Shown here in pieces: positions 41,630-48,975 of a DNA stretch of 48,975 bases (its first letter is position 1; each line of letters opens with the position of its first letter). The DNA is from Isochrysis galbana. Taxonomy: Eukaryota; Haptophyta; Isochrysidales; Isochrysidaceae. The stretch lies in assembly GCA_018136815.1 (NCBI GenBank), contig CM030942.1:2501-51475 (forward strand), in the 5' to 3' direction. The notes below the pieces were generated by a model. It searched no databases, was not told the DNA's origin, and was given only the letters and a program-made list of their open reading frames with translations. The position numbers and the translations under genes are program-made.

Positions 41630-41770
41630 GAGCCGTGGCCCCCCCCTGCCTCTCCCACGCGTGCCTCGCTGGCCCTGGGAGCCGCCCGAAGCCCTCTGTC
41701 TGCCTGGCGACCAGGTATGGGGGGGGGAGTCAGCTCGAGGGCAGGCCCATGCTGGGCGTGGGGGTGCTGA
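41630..41770 (-). mobile_element. Family C-like fragment
   Basis: In reverse complement it reads GGGCCTGCCCTCGAGCTGAC, then CTGGTCGCCAGGCAGACAG, matching 29485-29540 of family C. It lies just 3' of an exon donor of the minus-strand gene, so it is probably intronic. Confidence 0.6.
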
Positions 41771-41775
41771 CATAC

Positions 41776-42376
41776 CGTAGGTCTCTTGGGCTAGGAGACG
41801 TAGAGCGCGATTGCGACCATCGTACCATGTTGACCTGGAGCCAGGGTGCACGCCCCTCATGTCGCATTCCGCGGTGTATTCGTCATCGTACACACTCTGC
41901 CATGTGCATACATCGGCAACAATCACTCCTCCCTCATTCGGCATGAAGTCAAAGCACTGCAGGCGCTGAAGCCACCATCCCATGGCTTCATTGACAGCCG
42001 TGCCGCCGCGCTCCTGATTTGAGAGCCTCAAAGCGGCTTGGGCAGCCACATCAGACTGCCATGTGCGATCGCCCCGTAGAACCGCTCGGCAGAGCTTGTC
42101 AAAGGTGCTGGGGGGCACGTCATGCGCAGCCCGCCAAAAACTACCACACACTGTACTACCATCAATTTTGAATGTCAAAGCACCATTGATCATGCTACAT
42201 GCTACCCCTAATCGCATCAAACCAAATTTGAACTGCGAGTTAGTGGGTGAGTGGGTGAGTGAGCGCGCGTGCGCGAGGGAGGGAGGGAGAGAGCTTGAGC
42301 GAGAGTGTGAGCGAGAGTGTGAGCGAGAGTGTGAGCGAGAGCGTGAGCGAGAGCGTGAGCGAGAGCGTGAGCGTGA

Positions 42377-42407
<31 letters not shown>

Positions 42408-42442
42408 GGGGGGGGGGGGGAAGAGAGAGAGAGAGAGAGGGG

Positions 42443-42491
<49 letters not shown>

Positions 42492-42501
42492 GGGGGGGGG
42501 G

Positions 42502-42600
<99 letters not shown>

Positions 42601-43207
42601 GGAGAGCGAGAGAGGGAGAGCGAGAGAGGGAGAGCGAGAGAGGGAGAGCGAGAGAGGGAGAGCGAGAGAGGGAGAGCGAGAGAGGGAGAGCGAGAGAGGC
42701 AAACACGCAGGCAAGTAGGCAGCACGCACCTGCCGCATAGTTGCCAAGGCTTGGCCATCCTTTGGCCGTTGGCTCCCGCTGCTCGTTGAGCTCTGGATCC
42801 CCGTATGTGCACACGAGGCACGCGAGAAGATCACGAGGTCGAACGTGCTCGTGGCATCTGCCTCCTCGTGGGCACACACGTAGCGCCATTAGGCACGACT
42901 TCTCCTCGCAATGGACATGCGAGAAGAAGCTCCCGCCCGGTGCAACGGCCCTTGCGTGCGCCTGTGCCCTTGCACTCCAGCCACGCCTGATGCCCTTCCC
43001 TCCTTCTCTGGCATAGCCGCCTCTGCGATCCAAGCCGCGCTGTGAGGCCCGCGAGGACGTCTCGCCAACGCGCAGCGCCGCCAAAGCGGCCTCGTCGAGT
43101 TTGACGATGGCCGCTCCTTGCGCGCACGCGGCGTGAGCGAGGAGGCTGGCCCAGTCCTCATCGCCTTCGTCGTCAGTCTCCCCCTCGCTGGCTGGGGCGC
43201 TCGCCAT
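41776..43207 (-). CDS. Putative transposase-like or DNA-binding protein, two exons with a microsatellite intron
   Basis: The 5' exon runs from ATG at 43207 (MASAPASEGETDDEGDEDW) to about 42730 and includes a Cys/His-rich stretch (CEEKSCLMALRVCPRGGRCH). The 3' exon spans about 42232-41776 and reads SMINGALTFKIDGSTVCGSF, then THT-like VPPSTFDKLCRAVLRGDRTW and a Trp/Arg-rich region to a GTATGT donor. The KIDGSTVC--FW--HDVPPSTF arrangement resembles the helix-turn-helix region ahead of the catalytic core in some eukaryotic DNA-transposon proteins. No DDE residues are seen before the gap, so the call is tentative. The donor GGCAG|GTGCGT and acceptor CTCGCAG|TTC do not match in phase; another acceptor a few codons inside would. 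The frame stays open through the intron because the GA repeat encodes Ser-Leu. Confidence 0.45.
42241..42700 (+). repeat. GA/GAGC microsatellite filling an intron
   Basis: Degenerate GAGCGAGAGTGT units, then long (GA)n with embedded G homopolymers of 12 and 22 nt, then GGGAGAGCGAGAGA units of 14 bp. It lies between the two exons of the preceding minus-strand gene and would be CT-rich, hence polypyrimidine-like, in its RNA. Confidence 0.9.
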
Positions 43208-43289
43208 GCCGATGGTAGCCCCGCCGCTCACCGCCGCCGCCTTCCCCCCCCTTGTGGCAGGCGCTCCTCTGTTGGCCTCTGGTAGAAAG

Positions 43290-43378
43290 TGGTTTTGTTT
43301 TCCCCGCTCCGGGTTTTTGTTTTCCCAGCTGCGCGTTTTTGTTTTCCCCGCTGCTGGGTTTTGTTTTCCCCGCTCTGG
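43290..43378 (+). repeat. Tandem GTTTTTGTTTTCCC(C)-type repeat
   Basis: Four imperfect units of about 24 bp, each with (G)TTTTTGTTTTCCC followed by GCTC/GCTG variants, just upstream of the minus-strand ATG at 43207. In that orientation it is an A-rich purine repeat of the 5' region. Confidence 0.8.
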
Positions 43379-44057
43379 TGGGTGCGTGGCCCTGGGAGCA
43401 GACCGCCGCCCGCCAGCTGGGGTGCCCGATGGAGGTGGGGGCGCGAGGCACAGAGCCTGTGCAGTCAGGGGCACGAGGCACACAGCCTGTGCAGGACGAG
43501 GCGTCAGATATTGAGGCGCGCAAAAAGGCGTGCGAGGCGCATGGGGCAGAGGAGGCGATTGACTGGACGTGCGGCGCCTCTGCCTCGCCCTCGAGGCGAT
43601 CGCGCGCGCGCGAGGCACGGCTGGGGTTGGGGTTAAAGCTGGACATGGTGTTGAGGAGGGAGGGGGAGAGAGGGGCGCGCTCGGGCCACGCTCGCGAGAA
43701 GAGAGGGGGGTGCGGGGGGGGGGGGGGGGAAGGGGGGGAGGGAGAGGGGAGAGGGAGAGATGGGAGATGGGAGAGCTCCCCCTCCTCCTCCTGTGTATCA
43801 CTGTGTTTTGGACTGTGTTCTGTGTTTGGCTGTGTTTGTACAAATGTAAAACACAGCCTGTTTTTACTGTGTTTGAAGACGCTCCTGCTGTGTTTCCCAG
43901 CTAGGGTTCCTAAATCCCTTTCATCTTTGTAAAAAAACCCTTGAAAATGCTCGTTATAAAATTAGAAGGTGCCAAGCCGATATTTATTACGTGTAGAACA
44001 GTCAGCTGCCCCCCCCCCCCCCCCCTTTCGGAACCACCGCGTGGAGGGGTGGCGGCG

Positions 44058-45185
44058 ATGGGCGGCGCGGCGGAGCCATCGGCCGAAGACGCAGTGCGCG
44101 TTGCGCTCGCGCAGATCTTCGAGGACGATGGGCTAGCGGAGCGCTGCCACTTCGGTCTTCAAGAGAGCGAAATGGCCCTTCTCAACCGAGACGAGCACGG
44201 CGGCAGCGGCGCGCACGTGTACGGCGATACGGATATCGACCTGGTTCTCTATCTTCTCAAAGACGCTCGCAGTGGCCGTGCAGTATGCGAGTCGGACATC
44301 TTCGTCGACCTCGGCTCGGGCGACGGGCGACTCGTCTTAAGTATGGCGCTTCTTACTCCCGTCGCAAGCAGCATCGGCGTGGAGCTCTCAGCGACGAGAA
44401 ACGCTGCGGCTCAGATGGCAGTGGCTGAGCTCATTGCACGCGCAGTGGCGCCACAGCGAGGTACAAATGTGCAATTCCATCTAGGCAGCATGCTGGAGTA
44501 TGACGTAAGTAGAGCGACGCTCGTCTACTGCTACAATCTGGGTCTGGACGATTCGTTCTTGCTCAGATTAAGAAGGCACCTTGCATCCTCTCTTGCTGAG
44601 GGTGCAATGGTATTGCTGCGAGGTAAACGGCTTCCATCAGTGGTTCCGGGAAATTGTGATGGAAGCTCAGGAACCTATGGCCGTTTTTTCCCATGCTGTC
44701 TCGAGGTGCTTGATGATGCGAGGATTTGTTCATCGAGGCCCCACGATACATCAGCAACAATGATTCGTGCACGGTTAAGATGGCTTGAGCTGGCAGTGGA
44801 GACACAACTTGTGAACCGCATGCATCAGTACTACTGTTACGAAATGCTGTTTACCGAGTTCCTGCTCGACACTTCGACCGCCTCCGCTAATTTTGACGGG
44901 CGAGCTAGATCAAGCAGCAACAGGCTTGGCGACAACTTCATTTATGTTCGCTCAGGAGATGAAAGAACGCGGCACGCTCTCGAGGCGAATCCGAGACTTT
45001 CACATGCGGTTATCGGATGGGCGATAACAAATGCAGCAATGACATTCAAGGAAGCGCGTCGAATAGCGCTCGAAGTGAGGAAGGAAAGGCTCGGATGCAC
45101 AGCTTATGAAAGGTCTGTGTTCGTGTATAGTGAGATGCAGGAAGATGATGAGCTGCCAGTGTCGCTATTTGATACCGTCCGTTGA
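44058..45185 (+). CDS. DOT1-like histone-lysine methyltransferase domain protein
   Basis: ATG at 44058 (context GGCGATGG) was chosen because the region before it contains an 18 nt C run; an in-frame ATG at 43947 is the alternative. It encodes 375 residues, apparently without introns. HVYGDTDIDLVLYLL at about 50-66 corresponds to the DOT1 YGE motif (here YGDTD). FVDLGSGDGRLVLSMALLT (about 84-102) is the SAM-binding motif, followed by SIGVELSATRNAAA. LVYCYNLGLDD is where DOT1 has its FxNN active-site segment, here YNLG, so the key Asn pair is only half kept. DOT1 methylates H3K79 on nucleosomes in typical eukaryotes. The altered motif leaves open another substrate. Confidence 0.65.
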   Translation: MGGAAEPSAEDAVRVALAQIFEDDGLAERCHFGLQESEMALLNRDEHGGSGAHVYGDTDIDLVLYLLKDARSGRAVCESDIFVDLGSGDGRLVLSMALLTPVASSIGVELSATRNAAAQMAVAELIARAVAPQRGTNVQFHLGSMLEYDVSRATLVYCYNLGLDDSFLLRLRRHLASSLAEGAMVLLRGKRLPSVVPGNCDGSSGTYGRFFPCCLEVLDDARICSSRPHDTSATMIRARLRWLELAVETQLVNRMHQYYCYEMLFTEFLLDTSTASANFDGRARSSSNRLGDNFIYVRSGDERTRHALEANPRLSHAVIGWAITNAAMTFKEARRIALEVRKERLGCTAYERSVFVYSEMQEDDELPVSLFDTVR

Positions 45186-45378
45186 TTACGTTGGCGGAGC
45201 ACAAAGAAAGAAACTTTTGAAGATACCTACTACTCCTACTTGGACACTTCCTTCCCGGGAGGCCGAAGCCATCACCTTTGCCCCACGCTCACTCCCCTCC
45301 CCCTCGTGCCTTTGTCTTCGGTGTCGGGGGCTACGGCCCACGTGCACTACAACAGACCATGCGTGGGGGAGGGCTAGG

Positions 45379-45526
45379 ACCCGAACTCGCTCCCCACCGA
45401 ACCCGAACTCGCTCCCCACCGGACCCGAACTCGCTCCCCACCGGACCCGAACTCTCTCCCCACCGGACCCGAACTCGCTCCCCACCGGACCCGAACTCGC
45501 TCCCCACCGGACCCGAACTCGCTCCC
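45379..45526 (+). repeat. 22 bp tandem repeat, about 6.7 copies
   Basis: Unit ACCCGAACTCGCTCCCCACC GG; copies are almost identical (one CTCTCT variant). It starts about 190 bp after the DOT1-like stop codon, so it is 3' UTR or downstream spacer. The 22 bp period is not a multiple of 3, arguing against coding. Confidence 0.95.
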
Positions 45527-47016
45527 ATGAGCAAAAGGTCTGTGGAGGCGGTGGGTTGAAGCACTATGCCACGCGGATCTTTACGTAGCCATAGGGCCAA
45601 CGGGGAGGGCTGAGAACCACCCTATATACTCTGGGTTCTTCTCTTCTTTCTTCTTTTTTCACTCTTCTCCTTTCTTTCTTCCTCTATTCTTTGTACTTTT
45701 TCACTGTTTTTTCTATACTGTTAATTCTTCTTGCTTCTGAGAAATCGCGAATGCGACGCACTAGAGCAGTATCCAGCAAATAAAAAGGCTGCGGACTTCG
45801 AATAACATTGGGCGCCGGTGCGGGGGCTTTCTCGATAGAGCTTGTAGCTTTGAACGACCTGTCTCTATGTACACCGGCTCAGCCGCTGGTACCACTTCAT
45901 ATGTGGGAAGGCAAGAAACCCTGCCGCCTCGCCAAGGGGGAACGCTGCAGTACAGAGTACAAATCGATTCAGCTGCACGGGACGCTAGACATCGGAAAAT
46001 AAGCACGAGCAGGCACCGAAGGTTGACACTCCACTTCACATGCCAGGTAAACCCCCTCTCCCTCCCAAGATGTGCACCCCTATAGGTGATTAGGCGGGAA
46101 AGCCAGGCAAACTGCATAGACAGGTAGCGGCGCCTTACGCCTATCTTCGATCACGGAGTGCCACCCTCCTGCCGATTCTTAGGAGATCCCGTATTGCGCC
46201 TTCCTCATTTTGTGTTCGGTTCGTCCAATATCCCCAAAAGCATGATGTGGACCAAATATCCCCAAAAGCATGAAGTGGATAATATCAGCCGCACATGCTC
46301 AGTGGTGACTGCGCATTGCGGTTGTGGAGTTGCTTTTCGCACATGAGCCACGACCTCCGTGGCAGCACACCCACCATCCACTATCGAATTACCTAGGCGT
46401 GGCGCTCAGCGCCATTCCCACAGATGATGGTATAGAGGGGCAAACATTAGAACAATGAGAGGAAGAGGAGCGCGAACACGAGGGGGAATAGCCGAGCTCG
46501 GAGAGGTCGCAGAGGTCTAGGCCCAGCACTCGCAGTCGACTTGGCCCGTCCGACTCGTCTTGCGTCATAAGCCAATCATGATCCATGCCCCGCAGGCAAC
46601 AAGGGACGCCCGGTCTCCTTCTACGAGATGCGAGATCATGGACCGCACGAGCGATTGGGATTGAGCGCCCAGAAAGCAGAAATGTCGAGGAAAATGCCAA
46701 AGCTGACCATGGGCGTGACAAGAGACCTCCACCTTGCTGCAATAATAAGGGGATAACACGGTAGAATGCCCACCTTTCAACACACGCCGCAACGCATGCG
46801 TTTGATGTGGCCGCCGCACGTCGGCATCAACAGCAGAGCCGGGTGAGCTACTGCTAGAACTGCTTTACAACGAGGCAGCATCTATGATCTTTGCAAAGGA
46901 GGGCGATCTACACACGAAGCGTTACACAACAAGCCGTGGGTAGTGCCGGGGGATCCATCGCTGTGTTCCAAACATGAACAGCCGAGGTCGACAGCGCCCT
47001 GCATCACTGGGATCGG
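45527..47016. other. Intergenic, no gene assigned
   Basis: Includes a T/C-rich stretch (45640-45735), the inverse copy of the 13746-13801 repeat at 45888-45933, and a 26 bp duplication at about 46229-46280 (AATATCCCCAAAAGCATGA). A minus-strand frame at 46389-46742 contains a moderately plausible piece (MDHDWLMTQDESDGPSRLRV) but no domain. Confidence 0.4.
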
Positions 47017-48630
47017 TCAGCTCGTGCTCTGACCCCGCATGAACGCGAATATCTCCGTGGGGGATCGGGTGGGGCAGTGCTGCGCCATGGCCGTTGCTAG
47101 GATGGCAAGGCCTTGCTCCCAGTCGGCTTGCGGGCAAGCCTGCCCTGTTCCGCCATTGTTTGAAGACGCCGTCGTTGCCGACTCCTCGACCAGCACTTGC
47201 AGTGCCCCGAGGAGGCGAGCCCCCGCCTCTGGCCGGGGCACCTCACCAAAGTGGCAAGAGCTCAGCGAGCACGCGCTTTGCTGCGTCTCGTCAGGAACGT
47301 TGACGTCAACGTCGCCCGACTCGCGGGGCGGCTCCCTTACACCACATGTGCCGCAATGTCGGGATGCCGCAGGCTCGTCCACTGGGTGCTCGTGCAGCAG
47401 CTCGCGCGGCTGGAGCGGCTCATCACCTTCTCTCCGCCAGGCAGCCTGCGCGGCACGCTCCTGTGCTTTCGCGTGGTGCGCCGTGTGCAGCCGGCAGTAG
47501 GTGCGACGCAGCGCTGCCAGCTGGTGCTCACAGAGCATCTTGTAGTGGGAAGGCAGCTTGTGGCAGCTGGGCAGCGAGAGGGCCGCAGAGAGCCGGACCG
47601 GGCAGTCCAGCTTATCGCACGCCTGGGCGCTGTCGTGGGAAGCCTTGACGGCCATCACAAACACAGGTAGCGCGCCATTTGTCGCGACCGCGCCGCCACC
47701 TTCGGCTGACGCCTTGGCAAGCACCTCCATCATCCGTTCAAAGGCGCCATCATCCTCACTCGGGTTCGACGAGCGTGTGGGGTCATAGAAGAGTCCGACG
47801 CACGCGTCGAAGCGGAGGATTAGGAAGAGCGGGTGCTTGCACTTGTTGCGGATGTTCACCGCCGACAGATAGGCCCTGAGCCCCTCCATCGAGTTGTCGA
47901 TCACACAGCGCAGCTGCTTCCTGCTTCCTGCCTCGGCCTTCTCAACCTTCTCCAGCCGGCGCTCAAGCACCTCCGGCGGGAATGGCGTGAGCGTGAGAGC
48001 GGTTGCGTCGGCGCGGCCATCCGCGCCACCGCCTACACCCGTCACGGCAATGAGTTGGGACTGCACCTTGGGCTGCCGCTTGCGCGACTCCACTCGGATT
48101 GGAGGCGAGATGAAGGAGGCAAGAACGGCCATCGCGCCTCCATAGGCATCCTCAGCGGGCACGAGCAGTGATGCAAGCAGGTGCAGGTGCTTGCCCTTGA
48201 GGTTGTACGATGTGGTCTTGAATGAGAGCGACGAGAAGGTACACTGACCATGCACTAGCGGCTGGAGCGTCTCACCGTTGAGTCCACACGAGGTGGCAGT
48301 CTCTGTGGGCGCGTGGAGTGTGACTGCAGAGAGCCTGACAGTCGCTCTGTCTGGAACTGGCCCGAGCGCCTCGACGCGGATTCGCGGGAGGACGGCGTTC
48401 TTGTAGCATGTCCACGTGCCTTCGAGATTGCGCGGCGAGCGCTCCATCTCCACGCATAGGCTGGCAGAGGGCTGGGGAGATGGGAGAAGGAGAGGGGCGT
48501 CGGGAGCGGAAAGAGAGTAGCTGCTACGCTCCCACTGGAAGCTGTGGGGAGCGGGGAGCGCGAGTAGCTCGGCGAGCGTCGCCTCGTCGAGGGGCGTCGC
48601 CTCGTCGAGAGACGCCTCGGTCAGCAGCAT
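47017..48630 (-). CDS. Large protein of unknown function, possible Ig-fold DNA-binding-like domain
   Basis: Single exon, 537 residues, ATG at 48630, stop TGA at 47019-47017. Residues about 70-190 look like a beta-rich domain (EGTWTCYKNAVLPRIRVEAL, then CGLNGETLQPLVHGQCTFSS, SYNLKGKHLHLLASLL and ISPPIRVESRKRQPK). That succession, ending in a basic strand, recalls p53/Runt/NDT80-type immunoglobulin-fold regulators, but I cannot place it in a named family. A second region (NSMEGLRAYLSAVNIRNKCK, LILRFDACVGLFYDP) is probably globular. The C-terminal third is Ala/Glu/His-rich, with a short CGTCGV motif. A transcription-related role is only a suggestion. It starts just downstream of a GA-rich region. 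Confidence 0.6.
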   Translation of the reverse strand: MLLTEASLDEATPLDEATLAELLALPAPHSFQWERSSYSLSAPDAPLLLPSPQPSASLCVEMERSPRNLEGTWTCYKNAVLPRIRVEALGPVPDRATVRLSAVTLHAPTETATSCGLNGETLQPLVHGQCTFSSLSFKTTSYNLKGKHLHLLASLLVPAEDAYGGAMAVLASFISPPIRVESRKRQPKVQSQLIAVTGVGGGADGRADATALTLTPFPPEVLERRLEKVEKAEAGSRKQLRCVIDNSMEGLRAYLSAVNIRNKCKHPLFLILRFDACVGLFYDPTRSSNPSEDDGAFERMMEVLAKASAEGGGAVATNGALPVFVMAVKASHDSAQACDKLDCPVRLSAALSLPSCHKLPSHYKMLCEHQLAALRRTYCRLHTAHHAKAQERAAQAAWRREGDEPLQPRELLHEHPVDEPAASRHCGTCGVREPPRESGDVDVNVPDETQQSACSLSSCHFGEVPRPEAGARLLGALQVLVEESATTASSNNGGTGQACPQADWEQGLAILATAMAQHCPTRSPTEIFAFMRGQSTS

Positions 48631-48975
48631 TCTCCTTGGGGGAGAGAGGGAGAGTGGGGGGAGAGAAGGTTGGGGGGAGAGGGGGGTGGGCGGCGAGGCA
48701 GCGCACGCGCGCGAGAGAGGGGGGGAGGGCGGAAGAGGAAGCGGGAGGGAGAAAGAGAGGGTACTTTACATGAGGTTCGTGGTTTTCCGGGGAGTGTAGT
48801 CATTTGATACCGGGGGAGAGAGAGAAGAGGAGAGAGAGAGGAGACGGGGAGGAGGGAGGGGGCGACAGAAGATGTTCTGCAGAAAGACACGAGAGAGAGA
48901 GGGCAGGAGGAGAGAGAGGGGAAGAGGGACGAGAGAGAGAGAGAGGGGGGGGGGGGGGGGTAGGGGAGAGAGAGA
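48631..48975 (+). repeat. GA-rich simple sequence at the window end
   Basis: Mostly GAGAGAGGGG-type purine sequence with an 18 nt G run near 48945. It lies upstream (antisense) of the gene at 47017-48630 and would be a CT-rich leader or promoter of it. Confidence 0.75.

Noticed and set aside
41288..43843. Single 851-codon minus-strand frame with long Ser-Leu runs
   Set aside because: The Ser-Leu part is a GA/CT microsatellite between two exon-like blocks; splice-like sites bracket it and composition changes abruptly, so I treat it as an intron.
47039..47670. Plus-strand frames overlapping the 537-residue gene
   Set aside because: They are antisense frames in GC-rich coding DNA; the minus-strand frame is far longer and has protein-like domain structure.

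Overview
The window looks like nuclear DNA of a unicellular eukaryote, most likely a microalga. GT-AG introns of about 80-330 bp split several genes. The recognisable genes are eukaryotic: a DGAT2-family acyltransferase, cytochrome b561, a possibly secreted or plastid-targeted cysteine synthase, katanin p60, centrin, a GCNA/SprT-type nuclear protease, a DUF1499 protein and a DOT1-like methyltransferase. GC is high, with long C/G homopolymers, and repeats of many kinds fill the gaps. I cannot name the species; a haptophyte-like or other secondary-plastid alga is only an impression. Two runs of exactly 100 N are assembly gaps.

Layout. 1-2.5 kb: DGAT2-like 3' end (+) and cytochrome b561 3' part (-). 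2.5-6.5 kb: a two-exon coiled-coil gene between two direct copies of a ~313 bp repeat. 6.5-11.5 kb: a decayed LINE-like retrotransposon. Its ORF1 is split by a ~2.9 kb TIR element carrying an ankyrin-repeat reading frame, and again by a short retroposon with a 21 bp target duplication. A reverse-transcriptase motif follows. 11.5-18 kb: decayed coding remnants, a small ORF and a retroposon with 16 bp target duplications. 18.2-20.0 kb: cysteine synthase (-), four exons. 22-25 kb: chimeric short retroposons, a gap, a long LINE ORF1 (-) and an integrase remnant. 25.3-27.0 kb: katanin p60 (-). 28.2-31.0 kb: a cluster of short retroposons. 31.6-32.2 kb: centrin (+). 32.8-35 kb: repeats. 35.6-37.6 kb: GCNA/SprT (+). 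38.1-41.2 kb: a retroposon, a DUF1499 gene, a gene 3' end and a LINE 5' fragment. 41.8-43.2 kb: a transposase-like gene (-) with a GA microsatellite intron. 44.1-45.2 kb: DOT1-like (+). 47.0-48.6 kb: a 537-residue protein of unknown function (-).

The most unusual signal is a retroelement superfamily with a shared 5' leader. A 6-8 bp stem-loop is followed after 3-6 nt by ATGG or a degenerate form, and in the short elements then by a G-run/C-run second hairpin. At least a dozen copies occur here. The stem sequence differs between families while pairing is kept, including G-U pairs. The same leader precedes ORF1 of the LINE (start MERAP) and begins several short families (called A-D here). Two loci show a 5' fragment of one element joined directly to the intact 5' end of another, as expected from reverse-transcriptase template jumping.

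Host genes show no operon-like organisation. Centrin and katanin p60 are microtubule/centrosome proteins about 4.6 kb apart; GCNA and DOT1 are chromatin proteins. I see no functional cluster beyond this.
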